From NCBI GenBank assembly GCA_026545225.1, contig CM048845.1, positions 32,478,501 to 32,542,500 on the forward strand: a DNA stretch of 64,000 bases, read 5' to 3'. This stretch comes from Cornus controversa. Lineage: Eukaryota > Streptophyta > Magnoliopsida > Cornales > Cornaceae. The position numbers and the translations under genes were made by a program. Shown piece after piece: positions 23,100 through 34,859 of the stretch. Within the stretch, counting starts at the first letter, position 1. Every line of letters begins with the position of its first letter. The notes under the pieces were generated by a model. It was given only the letters and a program-made list of their open reading frames with translations, had not been told where the DNA came from and did not search any database.

Positions 23100-24775
23100 A
23101 TTCTAACTGGAGCTCCCTTACCAGATCACTCCGTTGGGTTCTTTTACCGGATTACCCCACGAGGGTTCCCTTTACCGGATTACCTCGTCACTCCTCAAGA
23201 GGACTTGACCGCCCAAATGATCTCACCACCCTCACCACATGTCTACCCACGTATGAAGATGGATTATAAAAACTCATGGCAATTACGAATACGTAATTCA
23301 AGGCAATTTAGCATTTAATGGTCATGCTTGCACAATTTTCAAATTAAGCACCACATGCAATCATATTGTACAAGTTTCACATTTTTCACATTTCATACAA
23401 TTCATATATAGACAATTAAATTATGTTTTTCATTAAAAAATGCTTCCAAATCAATTTATCAAACACATAAGTGTCACCTTCCCATATATACATGAATAGT
23501 CATAATTGCTTCACCTTTGAAATTCAATATGCCTACAACATCATCTAAAGTATTTATAAGCATACAATTACATTAATTAACATTACTAACTCATTAAATA
23601 TCATAATCTAGTATGTTTTAGAATTTAAAGACATCTAATTATACCGACATAGCCAATTAGTTGCCAAGACAACCAATATACTCACAAAAAACCCGAATTC
23701 AATGGGTTAGGCATCGTTACCTCAATTTGGAAGAGCTTCCAAATGATTTCCTTAATTCTCATCAAAAAATTATCCTTCTCCGAAATTAATTCCGGATGGA
23801 TCAAACTTGAGCCCTCAATGCTTAGACCATTTCTCTCTTCTTCGGCGTCTTCAAATTCTCACCCCAAGACCTTCCAATTCAATGGAGAAGTGAAGAAAAA
23901 TATGTAGAGATATACATGTTGTATCTATATTGCTCTCATGGCTGATGGAGAGAATGAGAAATGAATTGAGAAATCCCTTACTTTGCTATAAAAGGTTATT
24001 TAATTACAAAATGCCACTACCTTTTTCATAAACCTTTCCAGACTCAGTTTTTAAGTTATGTAACTCTAATTGACACAAAATCGATTTCATAGTTCGTCAA
24101 ATATTTTATTTAAGCTACCCTCTGAATTTGAAGTCATTTCAACACTTTCATATTTTTTGGGTCCACAGGACCTATGTGCCGGGTCAACCGAACCTCAAAA
24201 AGTCAACTTTTTTCAAACGCTCCGAAAACTTTCCCAAACACTTATACAAGTTTCGAAATATGTATTTTACATTTAAAACACATAAATAATTATTTAAAAT
24301 ATTAATATGATAATAAATTAAATTAAAGGAACGCCGACCAAAAATGGTTACGGTTCTTACATGTTGTTCTTCAAGTAGCTGATCTGATCGCTTGAACAAG
24401 TAAAACAAGCAAATGTTAGAAGAATATTAGTAAAAATTAGCAAGGAGTTCTGGAAGCTTTATGAGATAACTAGGGAAAACTTGCCAAATAAAGTGACAGA
24501 AGGAATCACCGTGTCACCAAACGCTTTAAGGATGGGAAAACGCTGAGAGACCTTAACACTCTAATCTCCCTTCACAAGTAATAACTTTTCTTTTAATATA
24601 TTATCCGAGGTGGGGGCATCGACACAAATTTTTCTGTTCTTTTTAGAAAAGAGATGATAACGGTTATCTTCAAACCTAACTCTATGAAGGGAATAACAAA
24701 ATAGAAGATTGTTCAGACATAAGTTCAATTTATTGTCATGATTTAAGAAAAGTAAACATGTTACAATACGAAAAA

Positions 24776-25400
24776 AATTGGCTTCAGTTAAAGCGGCGCA
24801 ATCCCTAGGGTAAAAAGAACATAGTTATAGAACAGGTGAAAGGGAAATATGTAGGTCTTCAAGTGAGAAGCTAAAAATAGAACTTCATCCTTTCCAACCC
24901 CTTCACTGATGTTGTAATCAAGATCCAAAGGATAACCCTCGACTAAAACGTAACTAGGAATATGACATTCCTTCTTAATTTTTTCAATATCAACTAGTTG
25001 CCTAACCAAGGGAGCAGTCTCAACACCTTAATCAAATGTAACTACTTCTTCAACAATGAAAACAAGTTGGACATCCTCGATTATTTGGAGATTGATAAGC
25101 TAGACATCATGGTCTAATGGTTATCAGTCAAGGTACGATTGTTATCACTCAAGGACATGATAAAAAGTAGAAATTTAGATAAAAAGAAAGGTGATGAACT
25201 AACCTGAAGTGTTGAATCGGCACCAGAAAACCCAGAGTTGATGAATGTGAAGTCAAAGAAAAAACATGAGAAGTTGCAGAGGTTTGTGGCTGAAAACTGA
25301 AAAGATATCAAATCAATGAGAGTAAGCATAAAAGAAAAGGCATGGTTACATACCATAGTACGTGTTGCCCCTACTGCTTCCAATTAATGAAGACTCTCGC
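24776..25400 (-). pseudogene. ORF remnant, first copy; weakly like 'putative gypsy-type transposon' proteins
   Basis: Minus-strand frame 25009-24788 reads VDIEKIKKECHIPSYVLVEG, then VLFLASHLKTYIFPFHLFYN and FTLGIAPL, then a stop where the plant 'Transposase_28' family typically has G-[IL]-AP-x-Q-L-x-P-N; the next codons LKP fit, so the stop probably replaces Q. The upstream part (25383-25114) has MSLSDNNRTLTDNH and a stop. Family call is tentative; no catalytic motif is known for it. Confidence 0.45.
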
Positions 25401-25721
25401 ATGTAACGAGGAATTTGAACCTGCAACTTTAAGAATTCCCTCTAGTTGAAGCAAGTATGTACTGAAAGGAATTGGGGGCAAAGTGTAGGGGAAAAATCCT
25501 TCAACCAATCATGGTAGGGGAAAAATATTTCTCTTCTTTTTGGAAAAGAGATGATAAAGATTATCTTCAAACCTAGCTCTATGAAGGGAATAACAGAACA
25601 AAAGATCGTTCAGACATAAATTCAGTTTATTGGCATGATTCAAGGAAAGTAAACAGGTTACAATATGAAAAAAATTAGGGTTCAGGTGAAGCGCCTAAGT
25701 CCTAGGGTAAAAAGAAAATAG

Positions 25722-26078
25722 TTATAAAATGGGTGAAGGGTTGTAGGTCTTCAAGTGAGAAGCTAAAAATAGAACTTCATCCTTTCCAACCCCTTCACTG
25801 ATGTTGTAATCAATATCTAAAGGATAACCCTTAACTACAATGTCACTAGGAATATGACATTCCTTCTTAATTTTTTCAATATCAATCAGTTGTTTGACCA
25901 AGGCAACGATCTCAACACCTTGATCAGATGTAACCGCTTCTTCAATATTGAAAATAGGTTGGACATCCTCGATTATTTGGATTAATGAGCTAGACATCAT
26001 GGTCTCGTGGTTATCGGTCAAGGTACGATTGCTATCTCTCAAGGACATGATAAAAAAGAGAAATTTGGACAAAAACAA
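25722..26078 (-). pseudogene. ORF remnant, second copy
   Basis: 118 codons open. Starts around FIMSLRDSNRTLTDNH and runs MSSSLIQIIEDVQPIFNIEE, then QLIDIEKIKKECHIPSDIVV and DEVLFLASHLKTY, then diverges and stops. It joins the two parts that are interrupted in the first copy, so it is the better copy. The most likely original start is one of the methionines near 26048-25990. Confidence 0.45.
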
Positions 26079-26407
26079 AGGGGATGAATTGACCTGAAGA
26101 GTTGAATCAGCATTAGAAAACTTGGAGTTAATGAATGTGAAGTCAAAGAGAAAAAAAAAAGAAGTTGCAGAGGTTTCTGGCTGGAAACTAAACAGAGATC
26201 AAATCAATGAGAGTAAGTATAAAAGAAAATGTATGGTTACATATCATAATGTCGCCCCTGCAGCTGCCAATTAATGAAGACTATCGCATGTAACGAGGAA
26301 TTTGAACTAGCAACTTTAAGAATTCCCTTTAATTGAAACAAGTACGTACTGAAAGGAAATAGAGGAAAAGTGTAGCAGAAAAATCCTTCAACCAATCATG
26401 GTAGGAT

Positions 26408-27794
26408 GTGTGAACTCGTTAAATCTGGAGTGGGCTAGTTCCAAGAGAGATTAGGCTCATTAGCAATAGGAAGCAAACTAGACCTTTAAATCGGCCCAAT
26501 ATTGCAAGAGTAAATCAAGTTGCTCGAGTCCGGTTCGGTCCAAAAAACCCACAAAGGAGGATGGCTTGCCTAGCCCGATAAGGAGTCCGAATCCTATGAA
26601 GAATTTAATAAACTTAGAAGAAAAGAAAGTTGTAAATAAAACATTTTGAATCCTAAAATGACTCAAATTGTTGTTTGTATAAATAAAGGTGGAGACTAAT
26701 GAAAAAGGGGTCCAATTTTTGGGAGGAAAAATATTCTTCAATTTATGTTATATAGATAAGGCTTATATAACCATTATATGCCCTAAGATCTTTGAATTTC
26801 TTTATTTCTTCTATATTGGCAAAATCCAAATAAAAATATTATAGTTATTGTTTGACATGCAAATGGTAGAGATGGTGGTTGCCGGAGATGGTGGTCGCCG
26901 GAGAGAGAGAGAGAGAGATAAGAAATACGTTGGGGAGTGATAGAGAGAGAGAGAGTTACAGAGAAACTGAATTAGAGAGAGAAAGAGGAAATATGTTGGA
27001 GCCTAAGGGACTGAGAAAGTTATAGAGTGAGAGAATAGATACACAATAGGGTTAAGATATACATCTTTGTTTTGCTTTTGGAATTTTAATGAGGTTATTT
27101 TTGTAATTTGATGTAAAAGGAAATTAGGGTAAAAATGACTTTTTTGGTTTATTTAGGGGCATTTAGGTAAACAGATAAGTGAAGAGCGATTGTGTAATGA
27201 TCTAAAAGCTCTTAAGGTTAATTTGGACCCAAATGGTATAAATTGTTGTATTTGTAATTACTTTTGTATAAGTTGTTTTTTGACCATATACTATTTGAAT
27301 GTTGGTGTATTTGTAATTAGGCCTTAAAAAATGGTAAAAAAATAAATTACCCCAAAAAAAACTTTCTAAGTCAATGGATTAGTATAGATAGTGCTAAATT
27401 ATAAACGTTTCACATTAATCAACTAGTATATCTACATGTCACGCAAAAATAGATACCAATTGATTCGCACAGACCAGGATAAAATCTCAACTATTCTCAT
27501 ATGAACAACCTCGCGGCAGTATAATTACAAAAGCGAAATCCACCAAAAATTATATAATTACCCATATTGAAAGATGGTCCGATTTATGTACTATTCATTC
27601 AATTTTTCTTTCCTGCTTTTTACACGCAAAAAATCCTAGCTCTAAGCATGGCTGTGTTACTAATTGTTTGGATTTAAATTCAATATCAACTTGTAGAAAT
27701 TAAAAATAGTACTATATTAATTAAGAGCAAAATTTAGCAATCATATCTGATTTTGTTAATTTTGTAAGAAATCCATCGCTTTCCACCAACAGCG
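26408..27794. other. No gene seen; GA-rich microsatellites
   Basis: 26898-27000 holds GA-rich runs near a 'gatggtggtcgccgg' repeat. Otherwise AT-rich sequence without a convincing ORF; the 26741-26478 minus frame is not supported by any motif. Confidence 0.6.
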
Positions 27795-28200
27795 CCAACT
27801 GTTAATGCGAAATTTCTACCATCCAGTTGGACGTTTTTTTCGTAAAACGAAGAAGATGTGATCGGGCCAACGGAGTGACTTTTAATTGTATAGACAAAAA
27901 TTAATTCTGTAATTAATATTTGTGTATCTTTTAAGGTGACTGACTCTCTTTTTCCCCTTCAGTTAGATATTAGAAATAGATTATCCTTATCCTTGCTTAT
28001 ATCTTATCTCTGTCATTTTTTTCATAAAAATCCAAGAAATCCATCTTCCTTTTAATTCTTCATTCCATTTTCTTGAATAATAGTAGACTCATTTGCCATC
28101 TGTGAATGAAAATATCATAGTTGACTTGAATATCAATTTCAGCCGAGCCTGATCTTGTTTTCAACACGTCCATTGACGGCCATGGTCCCCATCAAACATG
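27795..28200 (-). repeat. Possible LTR end of the old element
   Basis: 'agcgccaac' followed directly by TGTTAATGCGAAATTTC resembles a primer site abutting an LTR start (TG) for a minus-strand element. If right, this is the 5' LTR of the element at 24362-26407. The far end is not found and the partner LTR is not in the window. Confidence 0.3.
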
Positions 28201-28218
28201 AAAGATTCTTTCACTATA

Positions 28219-28221
<3 letters not shown>

Positions 28222-28268
<47 letters not shown>
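28222..28268. repeat. (AT)n microsatellite
   Basis: About 23 AT units. ORFs reading YIYIYI here are artefacts. Confidence 0.95.
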
Positions 28269-28269
<1 letters not shown>

Positions 28270-28715
28270 CTCTGTTTGCATGCTCTCTATAGGTGCATGC
28301 TCTCTAACTATGTAAAAGATCAAGCCTATTATATATACATATATAGCTCTGTTTGCATGCTCTCTAACTATGTAAAAGATCAATAGTTTGCATGCTCTCT
28401 AACTATGTAAAAGATCTCTAACTATGTAAAAGATCAAGCCTATTATATATACATATATACCTCTGCAACTATGTAAAAGATCAAGCCTACTATTATATAT
28501 ACATATATAGCTCTGCAACTATGTAAAAGATCATATTATATATACATATATAGCTCTGCAACTATGTAAAAGATCTATATATACATATATAGCTCTCCAA
28601 CTATGTAAAGATCAAGCTATTATATATACATATACAGCATGCTCTCTAACTATGTAAAAGATCAAGGATTATATGTAAATATATAGCATGCTCTCTAACT
28701 ATGTAAAATATCACT
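28270..28715. repeat. Irregular minisatellite, about 10 units
   Basis: About ten copies of a core AACTATGTAAAAGATC, joined by variable linkers made of TATATATACATATATAG and GCATGCTCTCT. Unit length varies from about 16 to 62 bp, as if the core and linker expand separately. Confidence 0.85.
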
Positions 28716-28737
28716 ATTAAATTAGATATTCAACAAG

Positions 28738-29019
28738 CACGAGTCCATATCCACCACCGCCTTCAAGTTTAGGATAGCCTATCTAAAGTGAGATATTTTC
28801 GAAACTCAGTGAGTCCATATCCACCACTTCAAGTTTATGATAGCCTATATAAAGTGAGATATTTTCGAAACTCAGCGAGTTCATATCCACCACCGTCTTC
28901 AAGTTTATGATAGCCTATATAAAGTGAGATATTTTTGAAACTCAGCAGCGAGTCCATATCCACCGCCGTCTTCAAGTTTATGATAGCCTATATAAAGTGA
29001 GATATTTTTGAAACTTAGT
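28738..29019. repeat. Tandem repeat, four units of 66-73 bp
   Basis: Four copies of 'gagtccatatccaccaccg...tatataaagtgagatatttt...aaactcag'. The second has a short internal deletion. Each unit contains a TATATAAAG TATA-like string. Confidence 0.9.
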
Positions 29020-29699
29020 CATCCACTTTCCCAGATGGTCCTCATGAGAAAGTGCAAAGCATGCATAATGGGTTAGACCAGGCCGAGCTCGGCCCACAAA
29101 TTGGAGGCCCAAACCCAAGCCCTTTTGACTTCTTGACGGGTATTCGGGCTTCAAATGGGTTTTTAAAATAATCCTTTAGTCGAGTGACTGCCAAAAAACA
29201 AACTAATTTATGTACTTAAAGGAAAAAAAAAGTATTATTTAAAGGAGAGTGAATATAAACATCCGGGGTGGCTTGGAAGTTACTTAAAGTATATAACAGT
29301 CATTTATAATATTTAATATATTTCTCATTTAATTTAGTAATATAATAATAAAGTGTATATAATAATTTTTAGTGATATAAAAGTTACAAATGAGGATAAA
29401 ATTTGCCGTTTGGTAAGTATTCTACTTATATGATATTTCTAAAAGTGTATTAATTAATAGTATAATACTAAATGAATTGTAACTTGCAACTCATACTTAT
29501 AAGACAAACTGCAAAAAAATTAAAAATAAAAACCTCTTTTATCTCTTGATTGGCAAAAAAATTTCCTCTATTTTTTATTTTTTTTTTGCATTAAACCCCC
29601 TTAACTAATGAAAATCTCATGGGTGGGGTTAATGCGACGAAAATATCCCTCCAAATATGAAAAATAAAATAAAAAGAGAAAATACAAGTAAACCAATCT
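29020..29699. other. No gene seen
   Basis: AT-rich spacer. No ORF, repeat or RNA gene stands out. Confidence 0.6.
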
Positions 29700-29794
29700 C
29701 TTTACAAAAAAGGAAAAGGCAAAAGGTCCTAAACATGTGATATTAAAAAGGTTCAATAAATCCCCCTATACTATATTTTGGATCATATCACACC

Positions 29795-30018
29795 TAGGGA
29801 TGCACAAAGAGCCGGTGGAACCTGAACCGTAAGGAACTGAACTGAACCGAACCAAACAATTCACTACAGTTCTGGTTCTGGTTCCAAATTTTAGAAACTG
29901 TTCACTACAGTTTTGATTCTAGTTTTGATTTCAGTTCCAAATCAAGAAAACGGAACCGTTAGAAAAAATATATATATATAATATATAAATGAATAATAAT
30001 AGCTTCTAAGTTCTAGTG

Positions 30019-30060
<42 letters not shown>

Positions 30061-31027
30061 CATTTGAGCTTGGCATAATAATGCCAAAAAACGCGATCTA
30101 ACGGTCGCGATTGCTTAAAAATCAATCATGCGGTTGAAAATGTCTTTTGTTATCTACGGTCTAAAATTACTCTTCCTATCTACGATCTAACGCTCACCAT
30201 TCACTCTCACCAAAATTCAAATTTAAACCCCTCACCAACTTACTCCGACCTAAATTCAAATTTTAAACATCATATCTATTTAAAACTTCACCTACTCACG
30301 TCAGCCCACTCACTCTCTTTCTACCACCTCAAATCTCTTTCTACTCTCTCTATGTACTCTTTTTATGTGGGTTTACTGAACTTTTGTAAAAAATATTGAT
30401 GGAAGGTCTGTGTACCTTAGATCTCTTTTTACTCTCTGTATGTACATTTTATTGATGGATTTTTTTAATTTTTCAAAATGTTGAGCCTTTAGCTTCAGAT
30501 CTGAAGAGTGTATTGAAATTTCTATATGTATATATGCACATAGGAAACCGTCATCTTCTTCATCGTCTGATCATCATTCCCGTCGCCGACCCTCAATCAT
30601 CACCATGGCTCCACCATCTTCTTCATAACTTGCCTTGGAAACTCTGGCGGCAAATGAGTATGAAGGTTCGGCCCCAGCCATGGCCCACCCCTCACGAGCA
30701 CTCATTCCCGTCACCGACCTCGAGTTGTTCTTGAATGGCCAGATCCGGCCGATGAAGCTCTCGACGCAGCTGCAACGGCCGCTGGAGCTGTTGCTTGATC
30801 TGGAAGAAGAAGCATCGCTGCCGCTCCTTCGAGTTTGACTTTTCTATGAGACTTGCGTTGATCCTTCGGCTGAAAATGGGAAGCTCAGAGCACATCTACA
30901 AGGTATGCAATTGAGGGTGTTGGAATTAGAGAAAGTTTGTAAAAAGATGGAAACCGAAATGACAAAGATCATGAAGTGGAAATTATCAAGTTACAGTAAT
31001 TCGAGATCCTTACCCAGGCTTTGTTCA

Positions 31028-31064
<37 letters not shown>

Positions 31065-32584
31065 GCATATATAAATTTATTTTTGTCTTAAATCTTTTTC
31101 CTACAGATGTATGTATAGAGCATGAGAAATGATCTTTTTGTGGTTGTAACAGTTTTTCCTTTCTCCTTATAAAAAAAAAATAGTTTTTCCTTTCTTCTGC
31201 ATTATTGAGAGTAGCTCATTTTATAGAAGATTAAATCTTGGCTCTCCACAACAGAGAATGAGAAAATTGTGCTATTTCCTTTCATGAACTGTCTATTCCC
31301 TGTGATGTGTGTTACTTTTGAAATGATTTTATTGATTGATTTTTGGGCTCAATTTAATTTTATGGGAATTGTTGTATACTTTATGAGTTTTTAGAATCAA
31401 TGGTTTGAGTGTATTCTTTTGCCAGATTGTATTGTATACAAAATGTTATATCTATATTAAATTTTGAGCATTTTATTTGAATATCTCCATTAAAAATTCA
31501 CCATCAAAGATGTTTTAAAAATTCACCATTTACATTTTTTTTTTAGTTCCCATCATTACTTTTATGGTAATTATATTGCCATTTTGTGTTGGAAGCATGT
31601 TCTATTCTCAGCTGTCTCTCTCTTCACTAATTTCTACTAACAATGGAAGCTTATTCTGTGCACAACTCTCTCTCCACTAAATAATAGTAATAATAACATT
31701 TTTTGGTCTGAAAAAAATTAGAAAATTAAAATTTTCACTTTCATACTGTGTAATTGGGTTCAAAGCAATGCCTTCAAATGAAAGCATATGGATTGAATGG
31801 CACTTGAAAGACTCATTGTAGAGTGAGACTGGACGATGATAGTTACATTGATAAATAAAAAAAATGATGATTGCATTGATCACTAGATTTGACCACAACA
31901 ACTACGATCCATTTTTAATTAACATATGCTACTACTTTTCTAATAATATATTTTGCTTTTTTTGTTGTTTTGCTTAATGATGGGATAAGGAGAATAAAAG
32001 ACAGATATGCGTATGTATTGTAAAATTAATATCTCTAAAGTGTAATTTGAATTTAATTCATTTATTTAATCACAATTTTAAGAGAGTGTCGACAGGTGAT
32101 GTTCGTAGAAAATGGGTGAAATCAACTTTTATTTCAGTCCAATAATTTTTTTGGTTATAGTGCCGCAGACACGGGCAATACCTAGTATATATATAAAGTA
32201 TAAAATATATAATATATAAATAAATACTAATACCTTCTAAATTCTAGTGTATTATTTATATATAAAGTATAAAAGATATAATATATTGATAAATACATTT
32301 AACTTCTAAGTTCTAATGTTCTATATATTAATATAATATATAAAAATAAATACTAATAACTTCTAATCTATTGTTATAACTAGGGGTGCACACGTATGAG
32401 TGTGTATATTGCCAATGTTTTAAAAAAAAAAAGTTGACAAAGAACCGTTGAGAAACTGGAACCAGAACCGCAAAGAATCGAAACCGAACTGAATAGATCT
32501 AAACTCAACAGTTCCGGTTTCAAAATTAAGGAAGCATTGGGAACGGCTCCGAGTCTACCAAGATCCGTACCATGTGCACCCCTA
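29795..32584. mobile_element. hAT-type non-autonomous transposon, 2.8 kb
   Basis: Ends TAGGGATGCACA and TGTGCACCCCTA are 12-bp terminal inverted repeats with one mismatch, of the TAGGG type of Ac-like hAT elements. They are flanked by a perfect 8-bp duplication ATCACACC (29787-29794 and 32585-32592), the hAT signature. Subterminal regions are rich in GAACCG/AACCGAAC motifs (29820-29960 and 32440-32570). No transposase ORF is visible. Internal (AT)n runs lie at about 30020-30058 and 31031-31060. A possible gene fragment is at 30600-31030. Confidence 0.88.
30600..31030 (+). pseudogene. Captured gene fragment inside the hAT element, possibly NPH3-like
   Basis: A GC-richer island in AT-rich surroundings. 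Frame from ATG 30635 to stop 30836-30838 ends DLEEEASLPLLRV. The next frame (about 30838-31030) reads LFYETCVDPSAENGKL, then GMQLRVLELEKVCKKMETEM, then stops. 'LPL.V..LF.E' followed by an 'L...M..RV.ELEKEC..M' coiled segment recalls the C-terminal part of BTB/NPH3 phototropism proteins. The match is partial and from memory; an intron may have been lost or included. Confidence 0.35.
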
Positions 32585-33402
32585 ATCACACCCTCACCTT
32601 TGCAATAGTGAGCAAAATACCTCCTTTTGTACATATTATCCTTTTCTATGACTAATTTACCATTTTCCGTTATTATAAAAAAATAAAGAAAAATAGGGAG
32701 AAGAGAGGTTTTTTTTTTAAATAAAAAAAAGAAAAGTTTTTTTCCAAAAAAAAAAACTAAAAATGCACAATTACATAATAAAATTTTTTCGACTTTTTTT
32801 TTGTTTTCCAAAAAAATTTCCATTAGAAAGAGGGGTTTTTTTATATTTTGTTTTCTTTACCTTAATAAAAAAAAATATGAGTTTTTTTCCCCCAAAAAAA
32901 TCCTGAAATAATTTTCGGGGAAAAAACTAAATATGCACAATAATAAAAAGTTTCGGATTTTTTTTTGTTTTTTCAAAAATTATTTTATTTTCATAAATTC
33001 TCCCTCTTTTAAATGGAAAAAGTTCTGGAAAAAATTTCAGGGAAACAAAAAAAAAATTGAAAATTTTTATTAAGTAATTGTGCATATTCAGTTTTTTTCC
33101 CCAAAAATTATTTCCGGAATTTTTTTTGGAAAAAAACTCAACTTTTTTTATTAAGGTAAAAAAAACTTAATATAAAAAAATCTCTTTATTTCTAATGGAA
33201 AATTTCTTGGGAAAACAAAAAAAATTCCAAAATTTTTTATTATCTAATTGTGAATTTTTAGTTTTTTTTTTCCAGAAATTTTTTCCCCAAAAAAAAACTC
33301 ATCTTTTTTTTATTAAGGTAATATAAAAAACCTTGCTTCTCTCTATTGTTCTTTATTTTTTATAATAATGAAAAAAATAAAATGGTCATAGAAAATAATA
33401 AT

Positions 33403-33939
33403 CAAGGAAGCACAGATACGGCTCTTGTAAAGCCGTAGCCGTATCGGATACGTATCTGATACGGATACAGCCCGGATACGTGTCTGATACGGCTAAGAAG
33501 TATCTAATTTTTTAAAATTATTTTTTGAATATCGGATACGGCTGGGATACGGGAGGGATACGGTTAGAATACGTGGGATATGCCAAAATACGGGAAGGAT
33601 ACGGCTGAGATACGGGAAGGATACGTTTAGGATACTTTTTGGGGCAAATTTGTAATTTTTTGTTATATAAAATGAGGTTGAGATGTAATATTAAAAACTT
33701 TATAGGTTAGAAAATAAGAATTATTTTATAATAAATCAAAAATAGTTTTAAATATATTTATTTTATGGTTGAAGAATAACACTTAATATTTTATGTATAA
33801 TATTATATTTTTATTTATTTATTTATTTGACGTATCATTGCCGTGTCCGTATCCTACATTTTTGAGATTTTTCGTATCGCCGTATCCATATCATGTCGTA
33901 CTTGTATCCCGTGTCCGTGTCCGTGTCCGTGCTTCTTAG
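33403..33939. mobile_element. hAT-like MITE, 537 bp
   Basis: Ends CAAGGAAGCAC and GTGCTTCTTAG (9 of 11 paired), flanked by ATAATAAT (33395-33402) and ATAAGAAT (33940-33947), an 8-bp duplication with one change. The sequence just inside each end is built of repeated GATACGG / CCGTATC and GTGTCCGT motifs, a subterminal repeat pattern. No ORF. Confidence 0.75.
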
Positions 33940-34110
33940 ATAAGAATATGTGCAAAATGTAATACTTTGCTCACTTTTGCAAAGATACTAGTGTGATATG
34001 GTCTAACATATAGCATATGAGAGTTTATTATACCTTTTTAAAATCACATGAAAGTTTTGGACCCTTTTGTCAAAAGAAAAAGAAAAAATATCAATCAATC
34101 TTACTTTTTT

Positions 34111-34312
34111 CTTTGAATGACCATGCTATCAATTTTCAATAATACCACTATTTTTATATTATACAATTACAAAATATAAAATCTATTTTTACGTTATACA
34201 ATTACAAATTATAAAATTAAAAACCTGAGAAATTTAGAATTAATATGAAAATATTTATCAATATGTATGAAATAATTGTACTATTGAAAATTTATAATTT
34301 GGTCATTCAAAG
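34111..34312. mobile_element. Small hairpin MITE, about 200 bp
   Basis: CTTTGAATGACC at the left pairs with GGTCATTCAAAG at the right; the pairing continues inward through 'aattttcaataatac' / 'gtactattgaaaatt'. AT-rich core, no ORF. T-rich flanks hide any target duplication. Confidence 0.7.
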
Positions 34313-34335
34313 AGATTTTTTCTTTTTTTTTTGGT

Positions 34336-34473
34336 GATTGCCCTATAAAATAATACTTATAAAGTACTTAGTAACATAATCGTATACTAATATTGAGGAT
34401 TACTGATTGCCCTATAAAATAATACTTATAAAGTACTTAATAACATAATAATATACTAATATTGAGGATTAAA
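34336..34473. repeat. Tandem duplication, 2 x 69 bp
   Basis: GATTGCCCTATAAAATAATA heads both units (34336 and 34405); they differ at only a few positions. Lies about 0.9 kb upstream of the FUL start codon. Confidence 0.9.
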
Positions 34474-34859
34474 AGCATACCATTTAATATTTTATTTCTA
34501 AACGAAAAGTATACGGCAAGGTGGGGCTAAAAAGGTAAAGCGTGGGCCATACTTACACCTAAACGCCAAAAACAACAAGTGGGGGGGACTGAAGGAACAA
34601 CTGTTAAATTGGAAAAGTCAAAAAGGGAGTTGAGTTGGCCAAATTAGAAAAATAAAAAAAAGGCTTTGGGACTGTTTGGAGGCGGGCTGACCCGATGGAC
34701 CGAACTAAGTCCGAGACCTACTCGTTTTTTTTTTGGAAAATTAATCCAATCTTTAATTATATTTAAAAGGTTAGTTTTGGAATTTTAATCGGAGGGAGGG
34801 AGTAATTTTGTTGAGTTACAATAATGGGACTTGATTGGTTGCGGTAAAGGTTCACCTAA

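Larger units (their letters stand above)
446..24361 (-). mobile_element. G1: Ty3/gypsy chromovirus-type retrotransposon with nested insertions
   Basis: Two LTRs that align over their whole length flank a gag-protease-RT-RNase H-integrase-chromodomain order read on the minus strand, as in chromoviruses; the chromodomain and the LTR start TGTCACNCCCC suggest the Tekay/Del lineage. A tRNA-Met-type primer site lies inside the right LTR and a purine tract inside the left LTR, fixing the orientation. It is interrupted by a solo G2-family LTR (3933-6740), copia element C1 (7715-18882) and a Cassandra solo LTR (22804-23099). Many stops and frameshifts show it is dead. The flanking 5-mers (CGTTC left, TGTTG right) are not a clean target duplication. 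Confidence 0.85.
21476..24361 (-). repeat. G1 5' LTR (right LTR)
   Basis: 2886 bp, TGTCACTCCCC to GGTTCTTACA. It is longer than its partner because of the Cassandra solo LTR and about 440 bp (22390-22800) deleted from the left LTR. A second primer-site-like junction (TTGATACCAAGCTGTCACGCCC) lies inside it at about 21569-21590. Divergence from the left LTR is clearly greater than between the C1 LTRs. Confidence 0.88.
24362..26407 (-). mobile_element. Old element with an 890-bp tandem duplication
   Basis: Two head-to-tail copies, 24640-25520 and 25521-26407, offset by about 897 bp, similar throughout (for example 'gatgataa...tatcttcaaacct' at 24651 and 25548). Each carries one remnant of the same minus-strand ORF. 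The left part (24362-24640) continues the minus-strand coding character. Probably the internal region of a large non-autonomous LTR element. Confidence 0.6.
29700..34080. mobile_element. Foldback element with a hAT-like insertion in each arm
   Basis: 29710-29794 joined to 32585-33000 is, read in reverse complement, similar to about 33000-33402 joined to 33940-34075. Landmarks: 'caaaaggtcc...gtgatattaaaaaggt' (29719 on) against 'cctttttaaaatcacatgaaagttttggaccctttt' (34036-34072); 'tttgcaatagtgagcaaaat' (32599) against 'tttgctcacttttgcaaag' (33967); 'ttttctatgac' (32641) against 'gtcatagaaaa' (33385). With both insertions removed the element would be about 1 kb. The centre, 32690-33330, is extremely A/T-homopolymer rich. 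No transposase seen. Confidence 0.7.

Noticed and set aside
28192-28383. ORF rich in YIYIYI (also 57245-57542)
   Set aside because: Translation of (AT)n microsatellites.
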